This document shows, piece by piece, positions 13,815 to 21,239 of a stretch of 63,468 bases of DNA. This DNA comes from a virus. The stretch is taken from IMG/VR virus record IMGVR_UViG_3300020202_001225, positions 1 to 63,468 of that record; one strand, written 5' to 3'. Position numbers and translations under genes: made by a program. Below the pieces are notes generated by a model. The model saw only the letters and a program-made list of their open reading frames with translations, did not search any database and had not been told where the DNA came from. Numbering within the stretch: the first letter of the stretch is position 1; each line of letters begins with the position of its first letter.

Positions 13815-14179
13815 AGCGCCCCGAGGAAGCCCTACAGCGCCAAGTCGCTTCCTACCTGAACGCGGTGCCCGGCCTGCTGTGGTGGGCGACTGCCAACCAG
13901 CGCGGCACCCGCTCACGCGCGGAAATGGGTGTTCTGAAAGCCATGGGCGTCCGCCCCGGCGTCCCCGATATCTGCCTAATCCTACCCGGCGGCAAGATCG
14001 GTCTTCTGGAGCTGAAGGCCGCCAAGGGCCGGCTGTCCGAGCATCAACGCGGATTCATCGACGCTGCCATGTCCAAGGGTGCCCTTGTCGGCGTCTGCTA
14101 CTCGCTGACGGACGTCGCCGATCACCTGAACACTTGGCTTGGCCCCTACGGCTACCGTGTCCCGAGGTTGGCGGCATGA
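13811..14179 (+). CDS. VRR-NUC domain nuclease
   Basis: 122 residues, the usual size of stand-alone viral VRR-NUC enzymes (PD-(D/E)XK fold, Holliday-junction- or flap-type cutting). Motifs: EEALQRQVASYLNAVPGLLW (conserved early Glu), GVRPGVPDICLILPGGKIGL (catalytic Asp), LELKAAKGRLSEHQ (Glu-x-Lys). It lies with HNH and replication genes, fitting DNA processing. Confidence 0.88.
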   Translation: MKRPEEALQRQVASYLNAVPGLLWWATANQRGTRSRAEMGVLKAMGVRPGVPDICLILPGGKIGLLELKAAKGRLSEHQRGFIDAAMSKGALVGVCYSLTDVADHLNTWLGPYGYRVPRLAA

Positions 14180-14565
14180 AGCGCGAAACCGTCCCCATCG
14201 GCCGCAAGCAACCCGAATGGATCGGCGCGACGCCTGACTCCGCTATCCCCGACCGGGTGCGCCTCCGCGTGTTCCAGCGCTACGGCGGGCGCTGCTACCT
14301 GTCCAAGGCCGTGATCCGCCCCGGCGACGCCTGGGACATCGAGCACATCATCCCCCTGTCTATTGATGCGACCGGCAACCGGGAGGGGAACCTCGCCCCG
14401 GCCTTGAAGGCGCCTCACGTCGAGAAGACCGCGCAGGACCGCCGCGACAAGGCCAAGGCCGACCGGCTAGCCAAGAAGCACTTCGGCATCGGCCAGCCCA
14501 AAACCGGCGGGTTCACGGGCTGGCGCAAGTTCGACGGAACCGTTGTCAGGAAGGTTGTCCGTTGA
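14176..14565 (+). CDS. HNH endonuclease
   Basis: 129 residues from ATG 14176, overlapping the upstream stop as ATGA. The HNH core is RVFQRYGGRCYLSKAVIRPG, then DAWDIEHIIPLSIDATGNRE and NLAPALKAPHVEKTAQD. The usual second Cys pair is partly replaced, as in several phage HNH proteins. Role unknown: host-DNA cutting or DNA processing. Confidence 0.8.
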   Translation: MKRETVPIGRKQPEWIGATPDSAIPDRVRLRVFQRYGGRCYLSKAVIRPGDAWDIEHIIPLSIDATGNREGNLAPALKAPHVEKTAQDRRDKAKADRLAKKHFGIGQPKTGGFTGWRKFDGTVVRKVVR

Positions 14566-14855
14566 CCAACATCAACCCCCCCCTTCACCCCGACCGCCTG
14601 GCTGACTCCTGGCCCAAGGTAGAGGCTGACATAGCCCGGCAGGAGCGGCGCAGGAACTCGCCTGAGCCGCCGCCAGAGCCTACCAAGGCCGACGACCACC
14701 CCGGCTGGACCGATGATCGCCTAGCCACCCTGGAGCGGATGTATCTCCAGGGTAAGACCTTCGAGCAGATGGGTCGCAAGCTCGGCATTTCCAAGGTCGC
14801 TGCCTATCGAAAGATCAGACGTCTTGGTTGGGAAGGTCGGAGGGTAGCGCAGTGA
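14562..14855 (+). CDS. GcrA-like helix-turn-helix protein, TTG start
   Basis: 97 residues beginning at a TTG that overlaps the upstream TGA. The N-terminal 45 residues are Pro-rich; then WTDDRLATLERMYLQGKTFE and QMGRKLGISKVAAYRKIRRL form a helix-turn-helix like that of GcrA, the alphaproteobacterial cell-cycle regulator. A phage copy could act on host or phage promoters; this is inference from the motif alone. Confidence 0.65.
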   Translation: MTNINPPLHPDRLADSWPKVEADIARQERRRNSPEPPPEPTKADDHPGWTDDRLATLERMYLQGKTFEQMGRKLGISKVAAYRKIRRLGWEGRRVAQ

Positions 14856-15280
14856 TCCTCCGCTCACTCTGGAAAGGCGAAATCAACAATCCCGAGTATG
14901 CACTGGCGCCGTCGGATGCGGACGTGCTGCGTGCTGTCATCTCGGAAATCTGCGTTCGGCACCAGGTTTCCGAGACCGAGCTTGCCAGTCTAAGCCGCAC
15001 CCAGCGCGTCGCCCAGGCGCGTCAGGAGGCATATTTCCGGCTCTATGAGATCCGGTATGCCGGCGGCCGGCGCCGCTTCTCCACGATCAAGATTGGCGCC
15101 CACTTCGGTCGGGATCACTCGACGATCCTGCACGGCATCGAGGCATTCAAGCGTCGGCAGGGTGCCCCGGCAAAGCCTAAGCGGGTCAAGCCGCAACAGG
15201 CGTCCCGGCCCGCGCCCCTTGAGGTGCTGCTGGCCAAGCGCTTCCGGCGGATCGTTGCCGAGAAGGGCTGTGTGGCATGA
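14852..15280 (+). CDS. DnaA domain IV protein (DnaA-box binding part only)
   Basis: 142 residues from GTG 14852 (GTGA overlap). The helices and signature of DnaA domain IV are clear: SLSRTQRVAQARQEAYFRLY, RFSTIKIGAHFGRDHSTILH, where the GRDHSTILH phrase is the DnaA-box-binding helix. The AAA+ ATPase domain is absent. It could bind DnaA boxes on the phage origin or occupy those of the host. It lies directly before the second HNH gene and the O-like initiator. Confidence 0.9.
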   Translation: MILRSLWKGEINNPEYALAPSDADVLRAVISEICVRHQVSETELASLSRTQRVAQARQEAYFRLYEIRYAGGRRRFSTIKIGAHFGRDHSTILHGIEAFKRRQGAPAKPKRVKPQQASRPAPLEVLLAKRFRRIVAEKGCVA

Positions 15281-16062
15281 GACAGTCACTCTCCAAGAAG
15301 CTCAGGTTCGAAGTGTTCAAGCGCGACCGCTTCACCTGCCAATATTGCGGGGCAAAAGCGCCGGACGCGGTGCTTAATTGCGACCACGTTCACCCCGTCG
15401 CGGAAGGCGGGACGAACGATATCCTGAACCTTGTAACCGCCTGCGAGGCCTGCAATGGCGGCAAGGGCGCGCGGCTTCTCGATGACCGTTCGGCGGTGGA
15501 CCGCCAGCGGGCGCAGATCGAGGAACTTCAGCAGCGCCGCGAGCAGCTTGAGATGATGCTGGAGTGGCGGGACGCGGAGGAAGTTTCCCGCGTCGATACC
15601 GTCGAGGAGATTTCCAAGCGTATCCAAGATCGAGGCGGCTTTCCGCCGAACGAGAACGGCAGGAACAATATCAGGCGCTGGCTAAGAACCTATTCTCTCG
15701 CTGAGCTGCTGACTTCTCTGGACGAGTGCTTTGATCGCTACATGCTTTGGGACGGTGATGAGCCGGATGAAACGGGGTGGAACTTAGCGTTCAAGAAGAT
15801 CCCCGTTCAGGCGGGGTATAATCGGCGCGGAGCCGAAAAGCCCTACCTCGCCAAGCTGGCCTACATCCAAGGCATCCTGCGGAACCGCTGCGGTGACAAG
15901 CGGGAGAAATTCTTGGTCGAGCTTGAGGACATCCATCTCTGGGGAATCCCCCTGGAAGTGATGGAGGAGTCTGCCAAGCGCGTCACCGACTTCGAGGATT
16001 ACTGGAACGAAATGGTCGGCCTCGCCGAGGCGATCCGGGAGGCGGACAGTGGCGCGGATTAG
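15277..16062 (+). CDS. HNH endonuclease with long C-terminal domain
   Basis: 261 residues. Canonical HNH: LRFEVFKRDRFTCQYCGAKA, then LNCDHVHPVAEGGTNDILNL and VTACEACNGGKGARLL, with both CxxC pairs and the catalytic His. A coiled coil follows (QIEELQQRREQLEMMLEWRD), then a helical domain (NNIRRWLRTYSLAELLTSLD). The position between DnaA-like and O-like genes is typical of phage replication modules. Confidence 0.88.
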   Translation: MRQSLSKKLRFEVFKRDRFTCQYCGAKAPDAVLNCDHVHPVAEGGTNDILNLVTACEACNGGKGARLLDDRSAVDRQRAQIEELQQRREQLEMMLEWRDAEEVSRVDTVEEISKRIQDRGGFPPNENGRNNIRRWLRTYSLAELLTSLDECFDRYMLWDGDEPDETGWNLAFKKIPVQAGYNRRGAEKPYLAKLAYIQGILRNRCGDKREKFLVELEDIHLWGIPLEVMEESAKRVTDFEDYWNEMVGLAEAIREADSGAD

Positions 16063-17050
16063 ATCAATTCACCCCGGCATCTACACTGACGAGGCGTGGG
16101 CCAGTGTGTCTATCGCTGCACGATGGCTGGCCAAGGGCATCTGCACTGAAGCGGATGACAACGGCGTATTCGAGTGGAAGCCGCTTCAGCTCAAGATGCG
16201 CATCTTCCCGGCCGATTCCGTGGATGTGGTGACCCTGCTCGCCGAGCTGGAATCGGCCGGCATCGTCATGCGCTTCACGGCCGATGGAAAGCCGTTGGGC
16301 GCGGTGCGGAATTTCTGCAAGTACCAGCGCCCCCGCAAGCCCAAGGCTTGGTTTCCGATCACCGATGAAGCGCGGACATTTGTCGCTCTCGGCTCTGAAG
16401 GTCCGGAGCCGGCCGATGATGAAGTGACGCCAGTTCCGAAAAAGTCCGAACTCGCCCCGGTTAAAGCCGATGAAGTTCCGCACGAGTCCGAAAAGCCTCC
16501 GCAGATGGAGGATGGAGTAGGAGGAGGTAGAGGGAAGGAAGAGGAGGAAGCTAACGCTTCCTTGTCGCCGAGGGCGACGAAACGCCCGTATCCGGAGGCG
16601 TTTGAGATCGCTTGGAAGGCCTATCCGCACACGAAGGGTCGATCCTCAAAGCCGGAGACCCTCAAGCTGTGGAGAAAACTTCCCCCCGACGAGCAACAAG
16701 CCCTGGCAGGGGCCGCGAGATCGTTCGCGGGGAAGGTCGGAACCGTTTGCGGCGACAAGGGCGCCCCGGACATGGCCGAGTGGCTCCGGAAGGGCAAACA
16801 CGCCGACTGGATCGATTTTGGGAGCAACGTCGCGCCAATCCGCCCCTTTGGTGGACCGCCCGAGGTCCGACAGGCAATCGCCACGGCAAAGGGGGAAGGC
16901 TTCGCCGCCGCCTATGTGGACCCTTGCGGATGGGACGCTGAGAACCGCTGTCTGATCGCCCGAACGGAGACCGCCGCCAAGGCGCTCAAGTCCGAAGCGG
17001 GGGCCGTTCTGGCGGCTCGACAAGTCACCGTTGCGAAGGCCGCAGCATGA
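16049..17050 (+). CDS. O-like replication initiator, GTG start
   Basis: 333 residues, overlapping the HNH gene by 14 bp. The N-terminal winged-helix type part reads RIRSIHPGIYTDEAWASVSI, CTEADDNGVFEWKPLQLKMR, VRNFCKYQRPRKPKAWFP, the usual start of phage DnaD/O-like initiators. A low-complexity acidic linker (residues about 125-180) is coded by DNA with iteron-like repeats and a purine tract. The C-terminal part has AFEIAWKAYPHTKGRSSKPE and GAPDMAEWLRKGKHADW. It should open the origin and recruit host helicase. Confidence 0.8.
   Translation: MARIRSIHPGIYTDEAWASVSIAARWLAKGICTEADDNGVFEWKPLQLKMRIFPADSVDVVTLLAELESAGIVMRFTADGKPLGAVRNFCKYQRPRKPKAWFPITDEARTFVALGSEGPEPADDEVTPVPKKSELAPVKADEVPHESEKPPQMEDGVGGGRGKEEEEANASLSPRATKRPYPEAFEIAWKAYPHTKGRSSKPETLKLWRKLPPDEQQALAGAARSFAGKVGTVCGDKGAPDMAEWLRKGKHADWIDFGSNVAPIRPFGGPPEVRQAIATAKGEGFAAAYVDPCGWDAENRCLIARTETAAKALKSEAGAVLAARQVTVAKAAA
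16433..16550. other. Candidate replication origin inside the O-like gene
   Basis: Two 18-bp direct repeats, GTTCCG-N3-(A/G)AGTCCGAA at 16433-16450 and 16475-16492, spaced 42 bp, are followed by a 48-nt stretch free of C on the plus strand (16503-16550). Repeats plus a strand-biased easily melted tract within the linker of an O gene is the lambda-type origin layout. The repeats also encode a low-complexity linker, which weakens the case. Confidence 0.4.
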
Positions 17051-17304
17051 CCCGCGAAGAGCGCATCGCCGCCATCAAATCCAGCTCCAATGACTTGGTG
17101 ATCTACCTCGATGCGATGGCCCGGCAGCTCCTAGCCCTGGCCCATCCCCAGGCAGACGAGGCGGAGGTTCTGGACCGCCTCGACCGAGCCTTCCGCAATG
17201 AGCCCCTAATCCTCCCCCGCTTGGCCAGTCTAGCTGAACTCGCCCCTCGTACAGCCAAGTCCGGAAGGGACTATGGCGCAGCCGTGAAGGAAGTAGCCGT
17301 ATGA
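17047..17304 (+). CDS. Small helical phage protein
   Basis: 85 residues: MTREERIAAIKSSSNDLVIY, then LDAMARQLLALAHPQADEAE. ATGA overlaps at both ends. Helical, no recognised domain; downstream of the initiator, so possibly a helicase-loading partner, but nothing in the sequence proves it. Confidence 0.6.
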   Translation: MTREERIAAIKSSSNDLVIYLDAMARQLLALAHPQADEAEVLDRLDRAFRNEPLILPRLASLAELAPRTAKSGRDYGAAVKEVAV

Positions 17305-17564
17305 CCGAGGAAGAAGACCTGTGCCGCACCATCACCGAGTTTCGCCGCGTGCTGCCTGGGTGGTGGTTCACGGTCGGCCACTGCAAGCTGACGTCGGACG
17401 CATCGTGCGGCCCTGACGCGGGCAATCCGCTGTGTCGTGTGCCTCGCTTCGACGAGGGCTTTCATGCCGATCTCGAACCGCCTGCCACTTTGGCTGATGC
17501 CATGCGTGTCGTGATGGGCGACGCCCTTGAGGCCAAGGCAGCCGTGAAGGAGATCGCAGCGTGA
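17301..17564 (+). CDS. Phage protein with LPGWWF motif, paralog of 58304-58585
   Basis: 87 residues. FRRVLPGWWFTVGHCKLTSD, ASCGPD, FDEGFHADLEPPATLADAMR and a final KAAVKEIAA align along the whole length with the protein at 58304-58585 (ALPGWWFSLGKCSVSCHASA, GFDDGFHADIGHPSSLGDAL, VAIQELA). So one phage carries two divergent copies under different control. Function unknown. Confidence 0.7.
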   Translation: MTEEEDLCRTITEFRRVLPGWWFTVGHCKLTSDASCGPDAGNPLCRVPRFDEGFHADLEPPATLADAMRVVMGDALEAKAAVKEIAA

Positions 17565-17821
17565 AATTTTCAATCGTGGCCTTTGTGATCGCGCTGCCGC
17601 TGGCGGCCTGTGGCTCTGAAGCGTCCCCTTCCGATGCCTCGGATGGACCAGACCCGAACGTGATCCATGTTGGCGGTTACTGGCATGTGGTGAAAACCTG
17701 CGACGCGGGACGCGCGGTCTACATCACGCACAGCGACTACAGCGGCGACGGCGGCAACATTTTTGTCGTCCCTGAAGCGCCCGAATGTGCTCCTCGTGAC
17801 TTCCTGAGGGAGGCCCCATGA
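17561..17821 (+). CDS. Small lipoprotein
   Basis: 86 residues from GTG 17561 (GTGA overlap). Signal peptide MKFSIVAFVIALPLAACGSE ends in a lipobox (LAAC), so the mature protein is lipid-anchored at Cys 17. The mature part has VIHVGGYWHVVKTCDAGRAV and APECAPRDF, with two further Cys. A membrane lipoprotein in an early operon may act in superinfection exclusion; that is inference. Confidence 0.7.
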   Translation: MKFSIVAFVIALPLAACGSEASPSDASDGPDPNVIHVGGYWHVVKTCDAGRAVYITHSDYSGDGGNIFVVPEAPECAPRDFLREAP

Positions 17822-18009
17822 CCTCCCCATCCCCATCCAAGACAATACCAGAACAGCGGGAGGAAGGCCTCCGCGACCGTTTCGCCATGGCAGCCCTGAC
17901 CGGGATACTCGCGTGCTTTCGAGACTATCGAGGAAGCTCAACGACCGAGGGCCGGGCGGTGCTCGCCTACCAGTACGCCGACGCCATGATGAAGGCGAGG
18001 GCCAACTGA
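17818..18009 (+). CDS. Small hypothetical phage protein
   Basis: 63 residues: EEGLRDRFAMAALTGILACF, then RAVLAYQYADAMMKARAN. The last part resembles the short QYADAML-type tail found in many phage orphan proteins. ATGA and TGATG overlaps support translation. Confidence 0.6.
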   Translation: MTSPSPSKTIPEQREEGLRDRFAMAALTGILACFRDYRGSSTTEGRAVLAYQYADAMMKARAN

Positions 18010-18218
18010 TGTTTCCAATCGGATACGCAGAAATCGCGTTCGCGAATGCGATCTCGAGGGTGATGAGGCCGCTCTACGAGCCGGAGAGCCCCGATGCCGC
18101 TAAGCAGCGCACCGCGGCTGCTACGCGCGCCGCTAAGGCGCTAGTGGAAATTCAAGCCATGATGAAGGCGCGCCAAGCCCCGCCCGCACAAATCGACATG
18201 GAGCCGAGCAATGACTGA
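18009..18218 (+). CDS. Small hypothetical phage protein
   Basis: 69 residues from ATG 18009 (TGATG overlap): MFPIGYAEIAFANAISRVMR, then DAAKQRTAAATRAAKALVEI. Amphipathic helix at the start; no domain recognised. Overlaps the next gene by 8 bp. Confidence 0.55.
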   Translation: MFPIGYAEIAFANAISRVMRPLYEPESPDAAKQRTAAATRAAKALVEIQAMMKARQAPPAQIDMEPSND

Positions 18219-18444
18219 CTGGCAGGATATAGCGAGCGCACCTCGGGATGGGAGCGACTTCCACGCGGTGGACGGCAGGACCGGCCATCAGGAGATCGTC
18301 TTCTTCGACGACACCAGGAAGTCCGACGTCACACAGGAATGGGTTTGGCACACGAAGGACGGTCCCGCCTACCACGAACGGTTCTTTACGCATTGGCGGC
18401 CCCTCCCTTCACCCCCCGGTCAAACCGACAGGGAAGCGAAATGA
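18211..18444 (+). CDS. DUF551-like phage protein
   Basis: 77 residues. WQDIASAPRDGSDFHAVDGR at the start, TQEWVWHTKDGPAYHE, then HWRPLPSPP near the end: the standard order of DUF551-like phage modules, whose biochemical role is unknown. Third such module in the window. Confidence 0.7.
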   Translation: MTDWQDIASAPRDGSDFHAVDGRTGHQEIVFFDDTRKSDVTQEWVWHTKDGPAYHERFFTHWRPLPSPPGQTDREAK

Positions 18445-18602
18445 ACCGCTCCGCCTTCTACGGCTGGACGTGCTGCGCACTCAGCCAAGTGTCCCTGCTG
18501 ATCCTCGCCAATGGCCACGCCATCGCCACGACGCTCTCCGCCCTGTTGCTGGCTATGTCGGCAGTATCCGCCGCCTTAGCCCTGGTGAAGAAGTCGGCAT
18601 GA
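18441..18602 (+). CDS. 53-residue membrane protein
   Basis: Two hydrophobic segments, FYGWTCCALSQVSLLILANG and TTLSALLLAMSAVSAALALV, give two likely spans. ATGA overlaps at both ends. Function unknown. Confidence 0.55.
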   Translation: MNRSAFYGWTCCALSQVSLLILANGHAIATTLSALLLAMSAVSAALALVKKSA

Positions 18603-18766
18603 CCCGCGAACTCCTCTGCTTCCCCCACGACTACCGCCTGACCATGATCACCCATGAGTACGAGGACTGGTCCTGTCGTCTCTGTGGGCAACCTCAATCC
18701 TGGCCCGTGTGGATGGGGAAGAGGCCGCCGCAGCAGCCGCCTAGCCAACCTGTGAGGCCCGAATGA
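18599..18766 (+). CDS. 55-residue protein with CxxC knuckle
   Basis: MTRELLCFPHDYRLTMITHE, then WSCRLCGQPQSWPVW and a Pro/Gln tail. One CxxC plus early Cys and His could bind zinc. ATGA overlaps with both neighbours. Function unknown. Confidence 0.55.
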   Translation: MTRELLCFPHDYRLTMITHEYEDWSCRLCGQPQSWPVWMGKRPPQQPPSQPVRPE

Positions 18767-19194
18767 CCCGCATTGCCATCCTCGCCGCTGCCCTCGCCCT
18801 GCTGGCCACCCCGGCCCTGGCGGACCCCTGCAAGGCAATCCCCGACCGTGGCCCCGTTCCAACCTGGATTGAGCCCGGCGCTGTCTTCACCGGCCAGGTC
18901 CGCCATATCCTCGACGGGGACGGCCTATGCGTGGGCAACAGCCCCGATCCCAAGACATGGGTGGAGGTTCGCCTGGAGGACTTCTACGCCCCCGAGCTGA
19001 GGGAGCCTGGAGGCCAAGCGGCTAAGGCGACCCTCTCCCGCATCACCGCCGGCCGAACCGTCCGCTGCGTCGTCACTCGTCGAGGAAGGGTCCGCTCCTA
19101 TGACCGCGTCGTCGCAACCTGCACGTTGAACGGCCGGAGCCTGCGGGACCACATGACAGCCGCAGGTATCCGTGAAGGGGGTAGGGGCCAATGA
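18763..19194 (+). CDS. Exported SNase-like (thermonuclease) protein
   Basis: 143 residues with a signal peptide (ILAAALALLATPALADP; cleavage likely after ALA). The mature part fits the staphylococcal nuclease fold: ILDGDGLCVG, VEVRLEDFYAPELREPGG (catalytic Arg and Glu region), RVRSYDRVVATCTLNGRSLR, DHMTAAGI. It would act in the periplasm or outside, perhaps on incoming DNA. Three Cys in the mature part may form disulfides. Confidence 0.78.
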   Translation: MTRIAILAAALALLATPALADPCKAIPDRGPVPTWIEPGAVFTGQVRHILDGDGLCVGNSPDPKTWVEVRLEDFYAPELREPGGQAAKATLSRITAGRTVRCVVTRRGRVRSYDRVVATCTLNGRSLRDHMTAAGIREGGRGQ

Positions 19195-19799
19195 GTCGCA
19201 AAGCCAAGAAGAAGTCGCCCCAGCAGATCGCGGCCGGCAGCAAACGCATCCGAAAGTCGGAGGCCCAGCTTGCCCGAGAAGCGGAGGAGCAGCGCGCCCG
19301 CGACTTCGAAGCGCTAGGCCTGCCTGGGCACATCGCAAACCTGCCCACTCAGGCCGATGTCCTGGTCGAGCGCGCCACCCGCCAGTCCGCCGACAACCGG
19401 GGAAACGTCGACCGGGCGCGTCGTCAGGCTGGCTTGGACTGGCTCTGGAACAAGAAGCGGTTAGAGCCGCACCAGATGCAAGCGGGCCTCAAGTATGGCG
19501 ACGACTACCGCGCCGCTACGGATGCCAGGGTTCGGTCCTGTATGGCCAGCGCGACAGGTGGCGATCTGATGTTCGCACAGGAGCACCGCGCCGCTGCGCG
19601 CCAACGGCTATTGAAGGCGCAAAAGGAGGGGCTGGCTAATCACCCGTCCATGACCAACCTTTGCAACCGGGTTGCCGGCGAGGGTGAGCGGGTTACAGAA
19701 ATCGCCAATGGAAACGACCCGGAAGCCAAGAAATTAGAGGCCGTGTTGTGCGTTTCCCTGGACCTGCTCGCCAAGCACTATGGTATCATTACTGCATGA
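19191..19799 (+). CDS. Phage protein, possibly DUF6456-like
   Basis: 202 residues. A basic N-terminus (SRKAKKKSPQQIAAGSKRIR) precedes a helical region; the later RRQAGLDWLWNKKRLEPHQM, QAGLKYGDDYRAA resembles DUF6456-type proteins of alphaproteobacteria, which are thought to be regulatory. The end LCVSLDLLAKHYG fits a helix. The match is from memory and moderate. Confidence 0.55.
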   Translation: MSRKAKKKSPQQIAAGSKRIRKSEAQLAREAEEQRARDFEALGLPGHIANLPTQADVLVERATRQSADNRGNVDRARRQAGLDWLWNKKRLEPHQMQAGLKYGDDYRAATDARVRSCMASATGGDLMFAQEHRAAARQRLLKAQKEGLANHPSMTNLCNRVAGEGERVTEIANGNDPEAKKLEAVLCVSLDLLAKHYGIITA

Positions 19800-20434
19800 T
19801 CCGTTCTGTTTACATCATCGGCGTCGGAACCGCTCCGGTTAAGGTGGGTGTCGCCGACGACGTCATCGCTAGGCTGGCGACCCTACAGATCGGCAACGCC
19901 GATGCCTTGGTCCTGCACCATGCGGTAGCCCTGCCCTGGGGTGTGGCACAACAGGTTGAGGCCGCTGCGCACAGGGATCTGGCGCCCTACCATCGGCGCG
20001 GAGAGTGGTTCAATGTTACGTCCGTCGAGGCAAGGCGGGTTGTGGAGGCATTGGCTGGCCCCATGATCGCCAAGTGGCGCGCGGGCTCCTACAACAGCGG
20101 GGACACGCTTCTGCGTCTGGTGACAGATCACCAGGTCAGCCCGTGGGCATTTGAGGCGCTGCAGCACTATCGCGCCCGATGCGCGGCCAAGGACACCCAG
20201 GCGGTTCAAGCGATGAACCGAGCCATTCTCGACGCTGAGGGCGCCGCCTGCTTGACCGCCTTCACCATGTTCGTCTCCAAGGGCGGTAGCATCGCGGGCA
20301 TCCTCAGCCGCGCGCCGGAGGCAGCGCACAAGGCGCTTGCAGCGCTCGCCCGTGGCACGAATGCCCTTTGTGCCCATTGGCGGGCACAGCAGGACGCATC
20401 CCTGCTTGACGAAATCCAGAGAAACGTGGCATGA
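19796..20434 (+). CDS. GIY-YIG-like (T5orf172/Mug113 type) protein
   Basis: 212 residues from ATG 19796. SVYIIGVGTAPVKVGVADDV, IARLATLQIGNADALVLHHA, VEAAAHRDLAPYHRRGEWFN follows the T5orf172/Mug113 branch of the GIY-YIG fold, in which Tyr-Ile-x-G, the Arg of IARL and the Glu of GEWF are key. The C-terminal 110 residues are helical. It ends the rightward operon. Nuclease activity is likely but not certain. Confidence 0.7.
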   Translation: MIRSVYIIGVGTAPVKVGVADDVIARLATLQIGNADALVLHHAVALPWGVAQQVEAAAHRDLAPYHRRGEWFNVTSVEARRVVEALAGPMIAKWRAGSYNSGDTLLRLVTDHQVSPWAFEALQHYRARCAAKDTQAVQAMNRAILDAEGAACLTAFTMFVSKGGSIAGILSRAPEAAHKALAALARGTNALCAHWRAQQDASLLDEIQRNVA

Positions 20435-20501
20435 AATTACTCAGGGTGGTGCTTCGCGTCCACCCGACCCCCAACATTCGGTATCGGGCGCGGTGCGCCT
20501 G

Positions 20502-20756
20502 CTACTCTCCCCGGATCATCGCCGCCAGACTGAGCGCATCCCGCCGAACAGACGGCAGCGCCAAGTCTATGTTCCCCTGACTGAGGGCCAGGGCAAGTGA
20601 GACCCGCTCCACGGCGAGGGCATGGAGATTGCGGAGCTTCGAGGCGCCGGCTTCTACGTCCTGGTAGGCTCGATGGCTTAGGCCGATGAGGTCGGCCATC
20701 TCCGCCTGTGTAATGCCTGCCCGGTCTCTTAGGGCCTTGAGGTCGCCGACATTCAT
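20502..20756 (-). CDS. XRE-family HTH regulator
   Basis: 84 residues from ATG 20756: VGDLKALRDRAGITQAEMAD, LIGLSHRAYQDVEAGASKLR is a clear XRE helix-turn-helix, followed by HALAVERVSLALALSQGN. It faces the end of the rightward operon and starts next to the structured region; the 12-bp inverted repeat at 20793-20822 lies about 40 bp before its ATG and is a natural operator. GGAG is the ribosome site. Confidence 0.8.
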   Translation of the reverse strand: MNVGDLKALRDRAGITQAEMADLIGLSHRAYQDVEAGASKLRNLHALAVERVSLALALSQGNIDLALPSVRRDALSLAAMIRGE

Positions 20757-20792
20757 TGATTTTTCTCCGGTTACCTGATACCCCTCCGGAGA

Positions 20793-20822
20793 GCCTAGGC
20801 GGGACGGGAATCCCACCTAGGC
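20793..20822. promoter_or_regulatory. 12-bp inverted repeat before the XRE gene
   Basis: GCCTAGGCGGGA (20793-20804) and TCCCACCTAGGC (20811-20822) pair with one mismatch around a 6-bp centre. It is in the promoter region of the leftward XRE gene, and fits a dimer-binding operator as well as an RNA hairpin. Confidence 0.5.
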
Positions 20823-20959
20823 CCCCCGGTTACTTCCGGAAGCTGATTTGGACTTGTAGGACCTTCAGCTTCCAGAACCGGAGTAGGAGTTTGAAGCGAA
20901 GCTTCATTTCTTCCTCCGAGTTGCCGGCTGGGGGTCAGCCGGTAAGAATGTTGTACGCG

Positions 20960-21006
20960 GAAACTGCGCATAGGTCAACAGCCTAGCGCAGTTTCTTCGT
21001 ATTTTT
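20960..21006 (+). terminator. Strong hairpin followed by a T-run
   Basis: GAAACTGCGC (20960-20969) and TAGG pair with CCTA and GCGCAGTTTC (20982-20995), 14 bp with one bulged A and a 7-nt loop. ATTTTT follows at 21001-21006, 6 nt after the stem. It fits a terminator for the rightward early operon. Confidence 0.5.
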
Positions 21007-21239
21007 CTCGCGGTAAGCCGCAGAAACCACGCATCTCCCCGTATAGGCAGACAGGTTAAGGCGCCGACCTTGTGAAAGGCGCTCCAAGTTTCAGCGGCGG
21101 CGTGGAAACGTAGACACGCAGGTCCGGGTACACTGATCGGCAACCACGCAGGGAAACCTGCTTAGGGCTCGTTCAGAGCCGGTTTAACGCCCGGCCCGCT
21201 GAAAGCCATTCAGTTCGCGCCCACGGCCTTCCTCCCTCG

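Noticed and set aside
20431-20580. 49-codon rightward ORF after the GIY-YIG gene with an ATGA overlap
   Set aside because: Its second half lies antisense to the XRE regulator, whose protein is clearly real, and the peptide is Arg/Ser-rich shadow sequence.
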